The position numbers were made by a program, and so were the translations under genes. DNA of 64,000 nucleotides, from NCBI GenBank assembly GCA_015665455.1, contig JADFAD010000005.1, positions 1 through 64,000 of the forward strand. The letters are read 5' to 3'. The stretch is from Oceanospirillaceae bacterium. Its GTDB lineage: Bacteria > Pseudomonadota > Gammaproteobacteria > Pseudomonadales > Litoribrevibacteraceae. Each line of letters begins with the position of its first letter. Within the stretch, counting starts at the first letter, position 1. Below are positions 51,916 through 60,633 of the stretch, piece after piece. The notes under the pieces are model-generated. The model saw only the letters and a list, made by a program, of their open reading frames with translations, searched no databases and was not told the origin of the DNA.

Positions 51916-52830
51916 TTACGACAACCAAAGCGATAAAATAACGCCAGAGATCACGGCCATCCCCAAAACAACCACCAAGAACGCGGCAATCATTTTGTTT
52001 TTAAACATGGATTTAAGCAAAATCACTTCCGTCAAACTTGCACCCGCACTGCCGATAATCAAAGCCATAACAGCCCCCAGCCCCATTCCTTTCGCAGCCA
52101 GAGCAGCGCTTAAAGGAATGACAGCTTCCGCACGGATGTATAAAGGAATACCCACCACTGCAGCAAAAGGAATCGCGAGCAGATTATCTTCTTGTGCGTA
52201 TTGGGCAATAAAATCCGTTGGCATGAAGCCATAAATCAGCGAACCAATACTGACGCCAACCAAAAGATACGGAAACGCCTTTTTAAAATCCTTCCACGTT
52301 TGATTCCATACCCTCTGCCATTTCCCTAGAACGCGCGAACGGTTATTAGCATTGGTACTGGATGCACCTGAACACGTTGTTTTCGGTACTTCATAAGCAA
52401 CGGCTTTCACGTATTGTTCAAAACCCAGTCGCTCTAGTAGATATCCGGCAACGATTGAAACCGTCAACGCCATCATGAAGTAATAAAGCGTGATACCCAA
52501 ACCAAACGTAACTACGAATAAGCCAATAATAATGGGGTTCAGTAATGGGCTTGCAAATAAAAATACCATCATAGTACCAAACCCGGCTTTTGCTCTTAAT
52601 AACCCCTTAAGAAATGGAATGGTAGAACACGAGCAAAAGGGGGTAATCGCACCTAGAAATGCAGCAAACACATACCCTTTACCGTTCTTTGAACTCAATA
52701 TTTGTCGAATCTTTTCAGGGGGTATGTATTCCTGAAGTACACCAACGAAATAACTAATAATTAAAAACAGCGCTGTCAGCTCCACGGCTAAAAACGCGAA
52801 CATTTCGAACGTTTGTTGCCAACCCGTCAT
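51916..52830 (-). CDS. YraQ/DUF318-type permease
   Basis: A 304-aa inner-membrane permease with eight or so helices. The family motifs are present: GYVFAAFLGAITPFCSCSTIP (the PFCSCS Cys pair) and AKAGFGTMMVFLFASPLLNP. The relatives include ArsP organoarsenical permeases and metal or unknown-substrate exporters. ATG 52830 is chosen over GTG 52839 because AGAGG is nine bases upstream. It is divergent from an ArsR regulator, with twin inverted repeats in the shared region, so it is probably induced by the metal or thiol-reactive ligand sensed by that regulator. Confidence 0.9.
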   Translation of the reverse strand: MTGWQQTFEMFAFLAVELTALFLIISYFVGVLQEYIPPEKIRQILSSKNGKGYVFAAFLGAITPFCSCSTIPFLKGLLRAKAGFGTMMVFLFASPLLNPIIIGLFVVTFGLGITLYYFMMALTVSIVAGYLLERLGFEQYVKAVAYEVPKTTCSGASSTNANNRSRVLGKWQRVWNQTWKDFKKAFPYLLVGVSIGSLIYGFMPTDFIAQYAQEDNLLAIPFAAVVGIPLYIRAEAVIPLSAALAAKGMGLGAVMALIIGSAGASLTEVILLKSMFKNKMIAAFLVVVLGMAVISGVILSLWLS

Positions 52831-52863
52831 GTCTTTCACCTCTCATGATCAATTCATTTAAAC

Positions 52864-52936
52864 TATATTTCTAGTTTTATCGAAATATATACTTACGAAT
52901 TTATCTCGTCAATATATTTCTGGTAATATAGAAATA
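52864..52936. promoter_or_regulatory. twin inverted-repeat operators between the permease and ArsR genes
   Basis: TATATTTC-N10-GAAATATA (52864-52889) and TATTTC-N10-GAAATA (52915-52936) share the same half-site and the same 10-bp spacer; the centres are 49 bp apart. They lie between the permease start (52830) and the ArsR start (52949). This is the expected place and type of site for an ArsR-family repressor. Confidence 0.7.
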
Positions 52937-52948
52937 ACAAACCGATGA

Positions 52949-53263
52949 ATGGACACCCATATGGAACTTGAAGCAGCAGCAAAAGCGTTTAAAGAGTTAG
53001 GCCACCCTTCTCGTTTAGAAATTTATAAACTGTTGGTAAAAGCGGGTCATCAAGGGGCGCCGGTCGGTGATCTTCAGCAGGCATTAGACATTCCAAATTC
53101 CACCCTGTCCCACCATGTAGCGGCGTTGGTGAAGTCTGGTTTAATCAAACAAAATCGAGATGGCAGAACGCTTTACTGCATTCCACAATACGAAGTCTTA
53201 AAAGACTTAATTGACTTCCTAATGAATGAGTGTTGTGCAAGCGATCAAATTCCAACCAATTAG
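52949..53263 (+). CDS. ArsR-family transcriptional repressor
   Basis: A 104-aa winged-HTH repressor: FKELGHPSRLEIYKLLVKAG, the recognition helix in LDIPNSTLSHHVAALVKSGL and the wing QNRDGRTLYC. The C-terminus carries NECCAS, a Cys pair that could bind a thiophilic ligand, but the helix-3 ELCVCD motif of classical ArsR is absent. So the inducer is not necessarily arsenic. ATG 52949 (or 52961) starts it. It is divergent from the permease. Confidence 0.93.
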   Translation: MDTHMELEAAAKAFKELGHPSRLEIYKLLVKAGHQGAPVGDLQQALDIPNSTLSHHVAALVKSGLIKQNRDGRTLYCIPQYEVLKDLIDFLMNECCASDQIPTN

Positions 53264-53358
53264 ACAACTATGTTATCCTACCCGCACTCTGAGAGCATGC
53301 TTAAAGATAAGCAGTAAGAAATACGCTGTTATAACGTTAACGTTGAGGAAGTACAGAA

Positions 53359-54030
53359 ATGAACGAACTGGTTGCGTTTACTCTAATAGCATTACTGCTG
53401 GTCATCTCACCAGGGCCAAACGGCGTTCTTATTCTAAAAACAGTGTCTTCACACGGTAAGTCTTCCAGCGTAGCAAATGTATTTGGCTTAACCTCCGCAA
53501 CGTTCCTTCACGGTGCATTTTCAATCTTTGGGTTGTCTGCATTGCTGCTTCAATCCGCTGAACTGTTTCTAGCGGTAAAAATTATCGGCGCAGCCTATCT
53601 TTTTTATATCGGATTAAAAGCCATCAAAGGTTCATTTACCGCGCATCAAACCGATGATCTAACAAACAGTTCAACAACAAACGACTCGGCTACGAACAAA
53701 AAAGAGAAGCGTAGCTTTTTATACTTCTTCTCTGAAGGGTTTCTGACACAGCTGCTCAACCCTAAAGTGTCGATGTTTTATTTGGCCGCATTCCCACAGT
53801 TCATTTCTTTCGACGCGATAAACTACCTAGAAGCGTTTAGTCTTGTCGCAATCCACGCAGGAATTATATTCTTCTGGTTCATGGGCATGACGCAGGTCGT
53901 AGGACGTATTAAAAAAATGGCCAGTGAATCCAATATAGGTCGTTGGGTGCAACGCACTTCCGGTTCGATTTTAGTGTACTTTGGTGGAATGTTATTAACG
54001 CAAGAGGCGCAAACTCAACCGGTTGACTGA
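53359..54030 (+). CDS. LysE/RhtB-family exporter
   Basis: A 223-aa inner-membrane protein with six helices and the N-terminal LysE motif ISPGPNGVLILKT. RhtB/LysE proteins export amino acids such as threonine, homoserine or lysine. The loop after helix 3 is polar and Asn/Thr/Ser-rich (SSTTNDSATNKKEK), longer than usual. GAGGAAG precedes ATG. It is 95 bp after the ArsR gene but of unrelated function. Confidence 0.9.
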   Translation: MNELVAFTLIALLLVISPGPNGVLILKTVSSHGKSSSVANVFGLTSATFLHGAFSIFGLSALLLQSAELFLAVKIIGAAYLFYIGLKAIKGSFTAHQTDDLTNSSTTNDSATNKKEKRSFLYFFSEGFLTQLLNPKVSMFYLAAFPQFISFDAINYLEAFSLVAIHAGIIFFWFMGMTQVVGRIKKMASESNIGRWVQRTSGSILVYFGGMLLTQEAQTQPVD

Positions 54031-54111
54031 TGGCTTAGTCATTACCTTAAAGTCCATGCCTTTGAAGCTCGAGCCTTTAAAGTTAACGATTGTAAAATCA
54101 ACCGCCGATCA

Positions 54112-55062
54112 TTATTTTCTAAAAGGCATCCAATAATGATGCTTTAAACTTGTTGCTTGCTCACCGACCACCCCAAAAGCACATCGTTCACGGTTTTCGG
54201 GTTGATAGTAGGTTTTCCAAAGCCGATCCCAAACGGAAAAACAAGAACCAAAGTTTTTATCGTAGTGCTGCCTTTCTTTACTGTGATGTATTTGATGCAT
54301 CCTAGGACTAATAAAAAGGGTTTCGAGCCTTCCGAATGAGACGCGAACTTGGGAATGCCTTAAGTTCGCAGCGGCCATGTTGAATATGACCCCAAGTAAA
54401 TCAACGCCAATAACCTCCCAAGTACTGATTTGTCCTTCGAACAAAAACAAAAACACACCACTGACACCTCCTATCACCAATAGGTTACGCCAAGCCGCTA
54501 AGAACATTTCTAATGGATGAGAACGATACAAGGTAATTGGCGTTAGCACTTCCGCCGTATGATGGACTTTATGAATTTTCCATAACCACGGCACTCGATG
54601 CATGAGCCAATGCAATAAAAATCGACTGAAATCTTCGGCGATAAATAAGCTAATACTGAATAACGCAATTAGTACGGGTTTCGATATCTCGATGTCCAAG
54701 TTTGAACCATCGAGATAACCATCAAAAACGGCCCTTAAACCACCAGCAACGCTAACAGCAATAAGCAGCTTCCCAACCAATAAAGGCGCAATGATTACGG
54801 CTTTAATACCGCCGTTTAAAAACCACAGTTGGTAATCTAAACGCGCTGACGGGTGCCACCAGTATTGTTTTCCACCTAGGTATTTGGAGATCAAACCTAG
54901 GTTAAACTGTCTATGCCTATGCCAAATATACACGCAGATGAACAACAACGAACTGACGATAGCCAACCAATACAATCGCCGAGACGGGTCGAACGGAAAG
55001 GTAATCGGGCTAAGGAAACCGTTTATGGCTTCATGTAGTACGGCAAAGACAGGCTCGAACAC
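54112..55062 (-). CDS. sterol desaturase-family (fatty-acid hydroxylase) protein
   Basis: A 316-aa membrane protein of the di-iron histidine-box family. The histidine motifs are HWLMHR, HKVHH, and HQIHHSKERQHYDKNFG. About five hydrophobic segments are seen. Such proteins hydroxylate or desaturate lipids, sterols or carotenoids; the substrate cannot be told. Starts at GTG 55062 with AGGT seven bases upstream. It is transcribed separately from the TonB receptor across a bidirectional terminator. Confidence 0.9.
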   Translation of the reverse strand: MFEPVFAVLHEAINGFLSPITFPFDPSRRLYWLAIVSSLLFICVYIWHRHRQFNLGLISKYLGGKQYWWHPSARLDYQLWFLNGGIKAVIIAPLLVGKLLIAVSVAGGLRAVFDGYLDGSNLDIEISKPVLIALFSISLFIAEDFSRFLLHWLMHRVPWLWKIHKVHHTAEVLTPITLYRSHPLEMFLAAWRNLLVIGGVSGVFLFLFEGQISTWEVIGVDLLGVIFNMAAANLRHSQVRVSFGRLETLFISPRMHQIHHSKERQHYDKNFGSCFSVWDRLWKTYYQPENRERCAFGVVGEQATSLKHHYWMPFRK

Positions 55063-55090
55063 TAAAGGACCTATTGCTTAGATTGACATC

Positions 55091-55131
55091 AAAAAAGGGA
55101 GAGGCCGCAGTGACACGGCCTCCCCCTTTTT
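55091..55131. terminator. strong bidirectional terminator
   Basis: The stem GGGAGAGGCCG (55097-55107) and CGGCCTCCCC (116-125) surrounds an 8-nt loop and is flanked by an A run (55091-55096) and a T run (55127-55131). It ends the receptor transcript on the minus strand. Confidence 0.9.
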
Positions 55132-55143
55132 ATAAGCTCAAAC

Positions 55144-57411
55144 TTAAAAGTTATACGCAACAGAAGCGATAACCGTCCGTGGTTTATTCGGGCGAGCACC
55201 TAAAGGTCGACGAGCCACGAGCGCCTCTTCGTCCATCAAGTTTTCAACCGTTGCTTGAAAGTGCCAGTTGTCCTGATAGTAATAGTTAGCCGCTAAATCA
55301 AACACGGTCAGTGCATCTGTTACTTCACTGTCATCGGTATCACCTTGGCCAGCCGTTTCACGCATTTCACTGGTGTATTTCATAGCAACAAGGAAATCCC
55401 AATTGTCACCAGTCAAACCGCTTTCTAAACGCAATTGATGTTCCGGCGTATAAGGAAGCTCATCTCCTTTCGTCACATCGCCCCACTGAGAAAAGCTGGA
55501 GTTAAACGAGCTCTGAAAAATTGCTTCTGTGAATGTATAAGTAACGTTCACAGGGATTCGAAGCGCTAATCCAGCAATGTTTGCTCGAGGATTCCAACGA
55601 CTCACAAATTCCAACCCTGAAATCTCAGCTTCACCCCCATTGAAGCCATCACCAGCGTCACAGCCTGTATCACTGGTTCTGCATCGACCGGTTAAATTGG
55701 AATAATCACTGAAGAAACCGATGGCTTCCAAGCTGTAATCTTCAAGATTAAATCGAAGTCCGTATTCCCAATTAATGCTTTCTTCAGGATCTAAATCGTC
55801 GGAACCTGAAATGGGTCCACTCGGCGTAAACCCTTTATTCACCCCAACTAAAAATCCAAGAGAATCCGTGAACTGATAGAACGCACCCAAACCAGGGATT
55901 AGAATTTTATCTGATGAATCATTGCTTTCGCTGTCATCCTGTTTATCCGTAAACTCATAATCAATCACCTCACCACGAAGTCCGGCAGTGACCGTCCAGT
56001 CTTGGTAAGTCAACTCATCTTTAACAAAGGCTGCAAAAGCAGTGGATTCACCTTTATTTACCAAACGATCAGCACGTTCAACGCCATCAAACACCATCAC
56101 TCCATTGATCATGTTATAGGCTTTCACAGAATGCTCACGCTCTACGTAATCATTATGAAGGCGTACACCCGCTTCTAAGGCGTGCTCTATGTTGCCCGTA
56201 ACCAAATCAAACGAGGCACTGAAATCAATGCCCTGTGAAATGTAATCACGTTTATTCGTACTGACATCCAAACGTTGATTTTCTTGAGTCGCATTCACTT
56301 CACCCGTCAATATCTGGTAGTAAAGCTGCTCAAGATCACCGGTCGGGTTGGTCAATACATCCGAAATGGAAACAGGCGCATTCAACCAAGGGTCACTTGG
56401 GTCACTGGTGTTTTTACGAAAGTCTTCCAGCTTTTCCCATGCTCGCGTAAAGTCATGACGATACACACGAGTTGTGAGGTCCAAGCCGTTATCAAAACTC
56501 ATCACGTGGGACAAATTAATCTGCTTATGATCCCATTCCATGTTATCCAGCTGACTGCCTAAATAACGACGATAAGGATCATTATCAAAGTCGTCATCCG
56601 TTAATCCCAAATACGTCTCATCGGAATGTTCATTGCTGTAACCTAGATTCAAATCCAGACGATGATACACAGGGGCATTCGGATCAGACGTAACACGAAA
56701 TTTCATGTTCAAATCATTTCGTTCAAATCCCGTGTCTTCGTTATTGTCCAACTCTTTGAAACCGTCGGCTGCCAGCGTAAGACCTTCCACTAAAAACCCA
56801 TAATTGCCTTGAGTTCCGCCGGTATACGCATGGAGCTTTCGATAGTTATCCGTACCGTAAGATGCACTCACTCGACCCGCGTTTTCTTCTGGGATTTGAG
56901 TAGACACCATATTTAAAGCACCACCCACTGTATTTGGGCCATATTTAATTGCTACAGGCCCTTTAAATACTTCAACCGCTTCCATACGAGCAACGTTGGG
57001 GAAGTAATATGCGGAAGGCGCTGAATAAGGTGCAGGACCAATTAATATGCCGTCTTCCATCACCGTAATTTTCTGACTACGTTCCGCTGGCGCACCGCGC
57101 ATACCAATGTTTGGGCGAAGGCCGTAACCGTCTTCATTTCGAACATAAACACCTGGCGTACTTGATAACACCTGATGGATATCACTGTAATTGAATTTCT
57201 CTAATTCCTGCTGATCCATAATATGGGCAGAACCGGGCAACGATTGAATATCCTCTTTACCGCCCGTAATTAACACTTCACTCATCTCTACCACATGAAT
57301 GCTGTCTTCGGAAGTTTCGGTTTCCACGGTTTGTGCATTAGATATTTGTGTATTAGATAGTAATGGCAACAAGACCAATATACTGCTCATTAATTGATGC
57401 GAATTTTTCAC
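55144..57411 (-). CDS. TonB-dependent outer-membrane receptor
   Basis: A 755-aa receptor. The start is GTG 57411, with AGAGGT five bases before it; a longer ATG frame at 57492 would overlap imelysin by 56 bp and has no signal peptide at its front. The signal peptide is about 1-26, followed by a TonB-box-like segment (VVEMSEVLITGG) and the plug domain (LPGSAHIMDQQELEK, YVRNEDGYGLRPNIGMRGAP, EVFKGPVAIKYGPNTVGGALN). The barrel ends with the usual terminal Phe (VASVAYNF). It is the last gene of a unit with imelysin and DUF4856, probably for iron or copper uptake. No specific ligand is predicted. Confidence 0.93.
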   Translation of the reverse strand: MKNSHQLMSSILVLLPLLSNTQISNAQTVETETSEDSIHVVEMSEVLITGGKEDIQSLPGSAHIMDQQELEKFNYSDIHQVLSSTPGVYVRNEDGYGLRPNIGMRGAPAERSQKITVMEDGILIGPAPYSAPSAYYFPNVARMEAVEVFKGPVAIKYGPNTVGGALNMVSTQIPEENAGRVSASYGTDNYRKLHAYTGGTQGNYGFLVEGLTLAADGFKELDNNEDTGFERNDLNMKFRVTSDPNAPVYHRLDLNLGYSNEHSDETYLGLTDDDFDNDPYRRYLGSQLDNMEWDHKQINLSHVMSFDNGLDLTTRVYRHDFTRAWEKLEDFRKNTSDPSDPWLNAPVSISDVLTNPTGDLEQLYYQILTGEVNATQENQRLDVSTNKRDYISQGIDFSASFDLVTGNIEHALEAGVRLHNDYVEREHSVKAYNMINGVMVFDGVERADRLVNKGESTAFAAFVKDELTYQDWTVTAGLRGEVIDYEFTDKQDDSESNDSSDKILIPGLGAFYQFTDSLGFLVGVNKGFTPSGPISGSDDLDPEESINWEYGLRFNLEDYSLEAIGFFSDYSNLTGRCRTSDTGCDAGDGFNGGEAEISGLEFVSRWNPRANIAGLALRIPVNVTYTFTEAIFQSSFNSSFSQWGDVTKGDELPYTPEHQLRLESGLTGDNWDFLVAMKYTSEMRETAGQGDTDDSEVTDALTVFDLAANYYYQDNWHFQATVENLMDEEALVARRPLGARPNKPRTVIASVAYNF

Positions 57412-57436
57412 TAGCGACCTCTGGGGGTAATGATCA

Positions 57437-58732
57437 TTAATCGTTATCGGATTCTGCGCGTTCAGGCAGTCTGATATTGATGACATCGGCAAAGGTGCCT
57501 TTTAAAATGTCTGTAATTTGACGAATCTGCCCATGAATCTGGCAAGCTTCGTGTGAGGTAACCGTTGCGGGATCATCGGATGAGTTTTGGCAAATTTGAG
57601 CTTGTGTTGCATTGGCAATGTCTTCTATTTCATCCGCCAACGTTAAGTTGTTATCCACAAAGCTTTGAAGGCTTGCAATGCTTACATTCGTTTTATTTAA
57701 TAAGTCGGCAACCGTGGACTCAAAACCACGTACTCTTAAGATGTCATCAAAGCCATTAACTAAGCCTAATGACTCTCCTGATTCAGCATCTTCATTTGAA
57801 AAGCCACCGACCAACAAGGCCTTGAAACCGTTTAGGTTTGAAAGAAGATTCTTAGCACCGCTTTCACTCAGCGTGAATTGAAGCTGATCTTCACAGGTGG
57901 TGGTAAAGCAACTCTGCTGCAAACCGAATGGAATCCCCAGTTTTTCATCTTTCGCTTCAACATCTAAATAAAACAAAGCTTCAAACGCAGACGTTAATGC
58001 ATCGTCTTGGCTGGCAATATTGGAATCAGCGCCTCCTGCACTAATGTAGTTATTTCGATAATCATCCCCACCGCTAATCCAGGCATTATGCAGGCCTTGA
58101 GCCGTGGTATTTAAATCCGATGCAACGGCTTCGGCGTAAGCGCAACGTTGAGTTAAGCGTTCGTTATCCGTCAAGTCATTCCAATTCTGCGTTTCTACTA
58201 CAGAACTTGGGCAAGTATGTGTTAACGTCGAGTTAAACAGAAGATACTCCATGGCATCCAAACCACGACCGCCATCCCTAACCGCATCAACAGTGATAAG
58301 ACCGTCATCGAACGAAGCGACACTGCGATCAACCACACAACTGCTGGCCGAGTCTGGTGAATTCAAGCGTTTAGACTGTGCCTGATCATTCTCTGCAATC
58401 GGCCCTATTTGAAATGCCAAACTGGTTTGTACATCATTTAAAACAGACGACCAGCGAATTCGAGTTTGGGCTAATTCAGTGGCTTCATTTACGCCACCAA
58501 TGGCCGTGCAATAACTTTGAACAGACGTTAATAACTCACCCGTACTGTCCATTAAATTGGCGTAAGTCGGAATCACGACATTGTCAGCAATGACAGTTAA
58601 TGTATCTTGATATTCTGTACTTGCAGCGGTCGCTTCCGTTTCGACGGGATTACCACTGTCATCGTTGGCGCACCCAACCAGCCCCATGGCTAAGAAAATA
58701 CTTAATGCAGATCGCGTGATAAGAGTATTCAA
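57437..58732 (-). CDS. imelysin-family lipoprotein
   Basis: From the TTG at 58732 (AACGGAG just upstream) this is a 431-aa lipoprotein with lipobox LVGC at about 18-21. It matches imelysin-like (IrpA/EfeO-M75) proteins: RIRWSSVLNDVQTSLAFQIGP, RGLDAMEYLLFN and CAYAEAVASDL. Imelysin domains carry a G-x-H-x-x-E motif; here it is G-L-D-A-M-E, with Asp instead of His. Members are periplasmic or surface metal-binding proteins in iron uptake. It precedes the receptor gene by 25 bp and follows the DUF4856 gene across a hairpin region. Two Cys pairs (SCVVD, QSCFTTTCED) may bridge. Confidence 0.9.
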   Translation of the reverse strand: MNTLITRSALSIFLAMGLVGCANDDSGNPVETEATAASTEYQDTLTVIADNVVIPTYANLMDSTGELLTSVQSYCTAIGGVNEATELAQTRIRWSSVLNDVQTSLAFQIGPIAENDQAQSKRLNSPDSASSCVVDRSVASFDDGLITVDAVRDGGRGLDAMEYLLFNSTLTHTCPSSVVETQNWNDLTDNERLTQRCAYAEAVASDLNTTAQGLHNAWISGGDDYRNNYISAGGADSNIASQDDALTSAFEALFYLDVEAKDEKLGIPFGLQQSCFTTTCEDQLQFTLSESGAKNLLSNLNGFKALLVGGFSNEDAESGESLGLVNGFDDILRVRGFESTVADLLNKTNVSIASLQSFVDNNLTLADEIEDIANATQAQICQNSSDDPATVTSHEACQIHGQIRQITDILKGTFADVINIRLPERAESDND

Positions 58733-58788
58733 CGCAGACTCCGTTGTTATCAAAGAGAATCAAATTTGAGAGGATTTGTAGCTAAATA

Positions 58789-58861
58789 AACAAAAGGAGC
58801 TCCGAGAGCTTCACTCCGAAAGCTTCACTTCGAAAGCTTCACTTCGAAAGCCCCTTTTGTT
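58789..58861 (-). repeat. 14-bp tandem repeats enclosed by an inverted repeat
   Basis: Between the DUF4856 stop and the imelysin start, a 14-bp unit (CGAAAGCTTCACTT) occurs 3.4 times (58803-58850). The arms AACAAAAGG (58789-58797) and CCTTTTGTT (58853-58861) flank it and can pair, which on the minus strand is followed by a T-rich stretch. The whole thing could be an intercistronic attenuator or terminator. Confidence 0.8.
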
Positions 58862-58872
58862 ATTGGAATGAA

Positions 58873-60324
58873 TTACCAACCCGCGATTTGCGCGTCCGTA
58901 AATTCGTAAACGTCTTGCATGATGTCTAGAGCATCATCCAGATTCGCTTGATAAGTCGTTAGCGCAGCAGAACCTGCTTCGACCAATACCGGAGCGGAGC
59001 CCATCTTTGTTAGAACAGTCTCTAACTGCGCTTCGCTACTAGTATCCGCTAGGAAAGGTGAGTTTGAATTAAACTGAAGACCCAATGCAAAGCCACGCAT
59101 TTCGCTCCAATGTTTTGCATAATCTTTGAATTGATCTAGATCCGTGTAACCCGTAGCACTGTCTTTAAAATCATCAATGTCCGCTTTAACATCATTGATA
59201 TAATGAACCACTGTTGCAGCGACACACTTTTCCCAAGTCAAAGATGCTGTAGCAATGGCTTCATCCAACTCAGTTTGACGAGCCGTTGTCATTTCACCAT
59301 TCACGGTGGCTTCCGTAATGATTGCACGACCGGTTAAAAACGCACCAAACGCATCAGCAGTAAAATCAGTACCAAGGTCTGCTCGGTCGCGTTTTGCACA
59401 GTTGACGGAGTTCGCAAGATTGATTTCGCTCATCAAGTCGATCGTGCCCGAACCGCTGTAGTCGTTGTAGCCAGAACCAAACTCGGTACGACCACCTTTA
59501 CCTGCAATTTCATCATCGCTGTATTCGTTGTAGTTACGAGCAGCGCCGAAGTAACCGAATGCTTCATCCCATTTGTGCTCAGCACCTGAATACGTTTTAC
59601 CTTCGCTTTGCGTTAAGCTTGCAGCAAAGTCGGTATTAAGATAATCGTCAGTACCCTGGGAATACGCTACTGCCCCCAATAGAAATTTCTGAACCATTTG
59701 CTTGTAATCAATACCCGCTGCAGACACATAGTCCACATCAATGGATTCATTCGCACCGTTTACATTAACTGTTGGTGCGGTGACTGATGACGCAAGATTC
59801 GCGTAATCTGAGAAAAGTACGTCTACAAGATAATCTTCTGGAGAAGTCGTTGTACCGCCACCAATAAAACGACCTAATGGAAGTTCATTATCATTACCCG
59901 CCATTTTACCTTTCAGGTTTTTACCCGAAGAAATGTCACTGTAAACCGTTTGATCCAACGCTTGTCCATCAAGACTGAAACGAATGTTTTCAGCTGCAGA
60001 TGTAGCATCGTCAAAGTCATACAACGCAAGGAGTTCCGTTTCAATGGTTGCCGCACTGGACGTGTCTTTCGTACTATCACCGATGTACGTTTTTAAATCA
60101 TCAATCAAAACTTGGCGGAATGTCTGACCAGGGTAAGCAATACTGCTGTCACCATTAGAAAAGTTACTATCAAATGTATACGTGTCAGGAGCAGTAACGG
60201 CTGTTGAACCTTCACCGGATGTCACTGCACCGCTGTCATTTCCACTGCTGCTACCTCCACCACCGCAACCCGTTAAGACACCGCCCAAAACAAGTGAACA
60301 ACTAACCAAGATCGAAGACTTCAT
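58873..60324 (-). CDS. DUF4856 lipoprotein
   Basis: A 483-aa lipoprotein: signal peptide with LTGC lipobox (Cys near 20) followed by a Gly/Ser linker. The DUF4856 domain covers most of the rest (YPGQTFRQVLIDDLKTYIG, KMAGNDNELPLGRFIGGG, KWDEAFGYFGAARNYNEYSD, GRAIITEATVNG and HWSEMRGFALGLQFN). The protein is helical and, in other genomes, sits next to imelysin and TonB receptor genes. AGGGGG precedes ATG 60324. The gene is the first of the probable metal-uptake unit and has a Fur-like site upstream. Confidence 0.92.
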   Translation of the reverse strand: MKSSILVSCSLVLGGVLTGCGGGGSSSGNDSGAVTSGEGSTAVTAPDTYTFDSNFSNGDSSIAYPGQTFRQVLIDDLKTYIGDSTKDTSSAATIETELLALYDFDDATSAAENIRFSLDGQALDQTVYSDISSGKNLKGKMAGNDNELPLGRFIGGGTTTSPEDYLVDVLFSDYANLASSVTAPTVNVNGANESIDVDYVSAAGIDYKQMVQKFLLGAVAYSQGTDDYLNTDFAASLTQSEGKTYSGAEHKWDEAFGYFGAARNYNEYSDDEIAGKGGRTEFGSGYNDYSGSGTIDLMSEINLANSVNCAKRDRADLGTDFTADAFGAFLTGRAIITEATVNGEMTTARQTELDEAIATASLTWEKCVAATVVHYINDVKADIDDFKDSATGYTDLDQFKDYAKHWSEMRGFALGLQFNSNSPFLADTSSEAQLETVLTKMGSAPVLVEAGSAALTTYQANLDDALDIMQDVYEFTDAQIAGW

Positions 60325-60633
60325 ACTACCCCCTAGTACATTTGATAAACGTGATGTAACAGTTGTAAAGAACTGTAAAGATGCGCATCTTATTGATACT
60401 AATAATAAGAGTCAATCTCATTTGCATTTAATTTTTCATTTATGTTTTGATAATACAACCCATTAAAAAATCAACTACTTAGTCAAGCTTGAAAATAAAC
60501 TTCAATAGTTATAAGAACTTACACTAAGGAAACAAAAAGGATTTCTCGTAAATAAAGACAACAAAAAAACCTAATAAAAAAGAGTCAGAAAATCGAAGAT
60601 GCTTTAACAAGACTTCCAATCTATGGTTAAAGA
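60325..60633. other. 309-bp divergent region
   Basis: Upstream of both DUF4856 (minus) and the solute-binding protein (plus). It is AT-rich, has the Fur-like site at 60401-60425 and no ORF. No other element is clear. Confidence 0.5.
60401..60425 (-). promoter_or_regulatory. putative Fur box upstream of DUF4856
   Basis: On the minus strand the sequence reads GCAAATGAGATTGACTCTTA then TTATT, an AT-rich site with a GCAAATGAGA half that matches typical Fur boxes (consensus GATAATGATAATCATTATC); the other half is weaker. It is about 80-100 bp upstream of the DUF4856 start. This would make the metal-uptake unit iron-repressed. Confidence 0.45.

Noticed and set aside
57412-57492. Longer ATG start of the TonB receptor
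   Set aside because: It would overlap imelysin, place 27 polar residues before the signal peptide, and has no ribosome site; GTG 57411 has AGAGGT and gives a proper signal peptide.
58803-58850. Possible CRISPR or integron repeat
   Set aside because: The 14-bp units are contiguous and lie within a hairpin; there are no spacers, integrase or cassettes.
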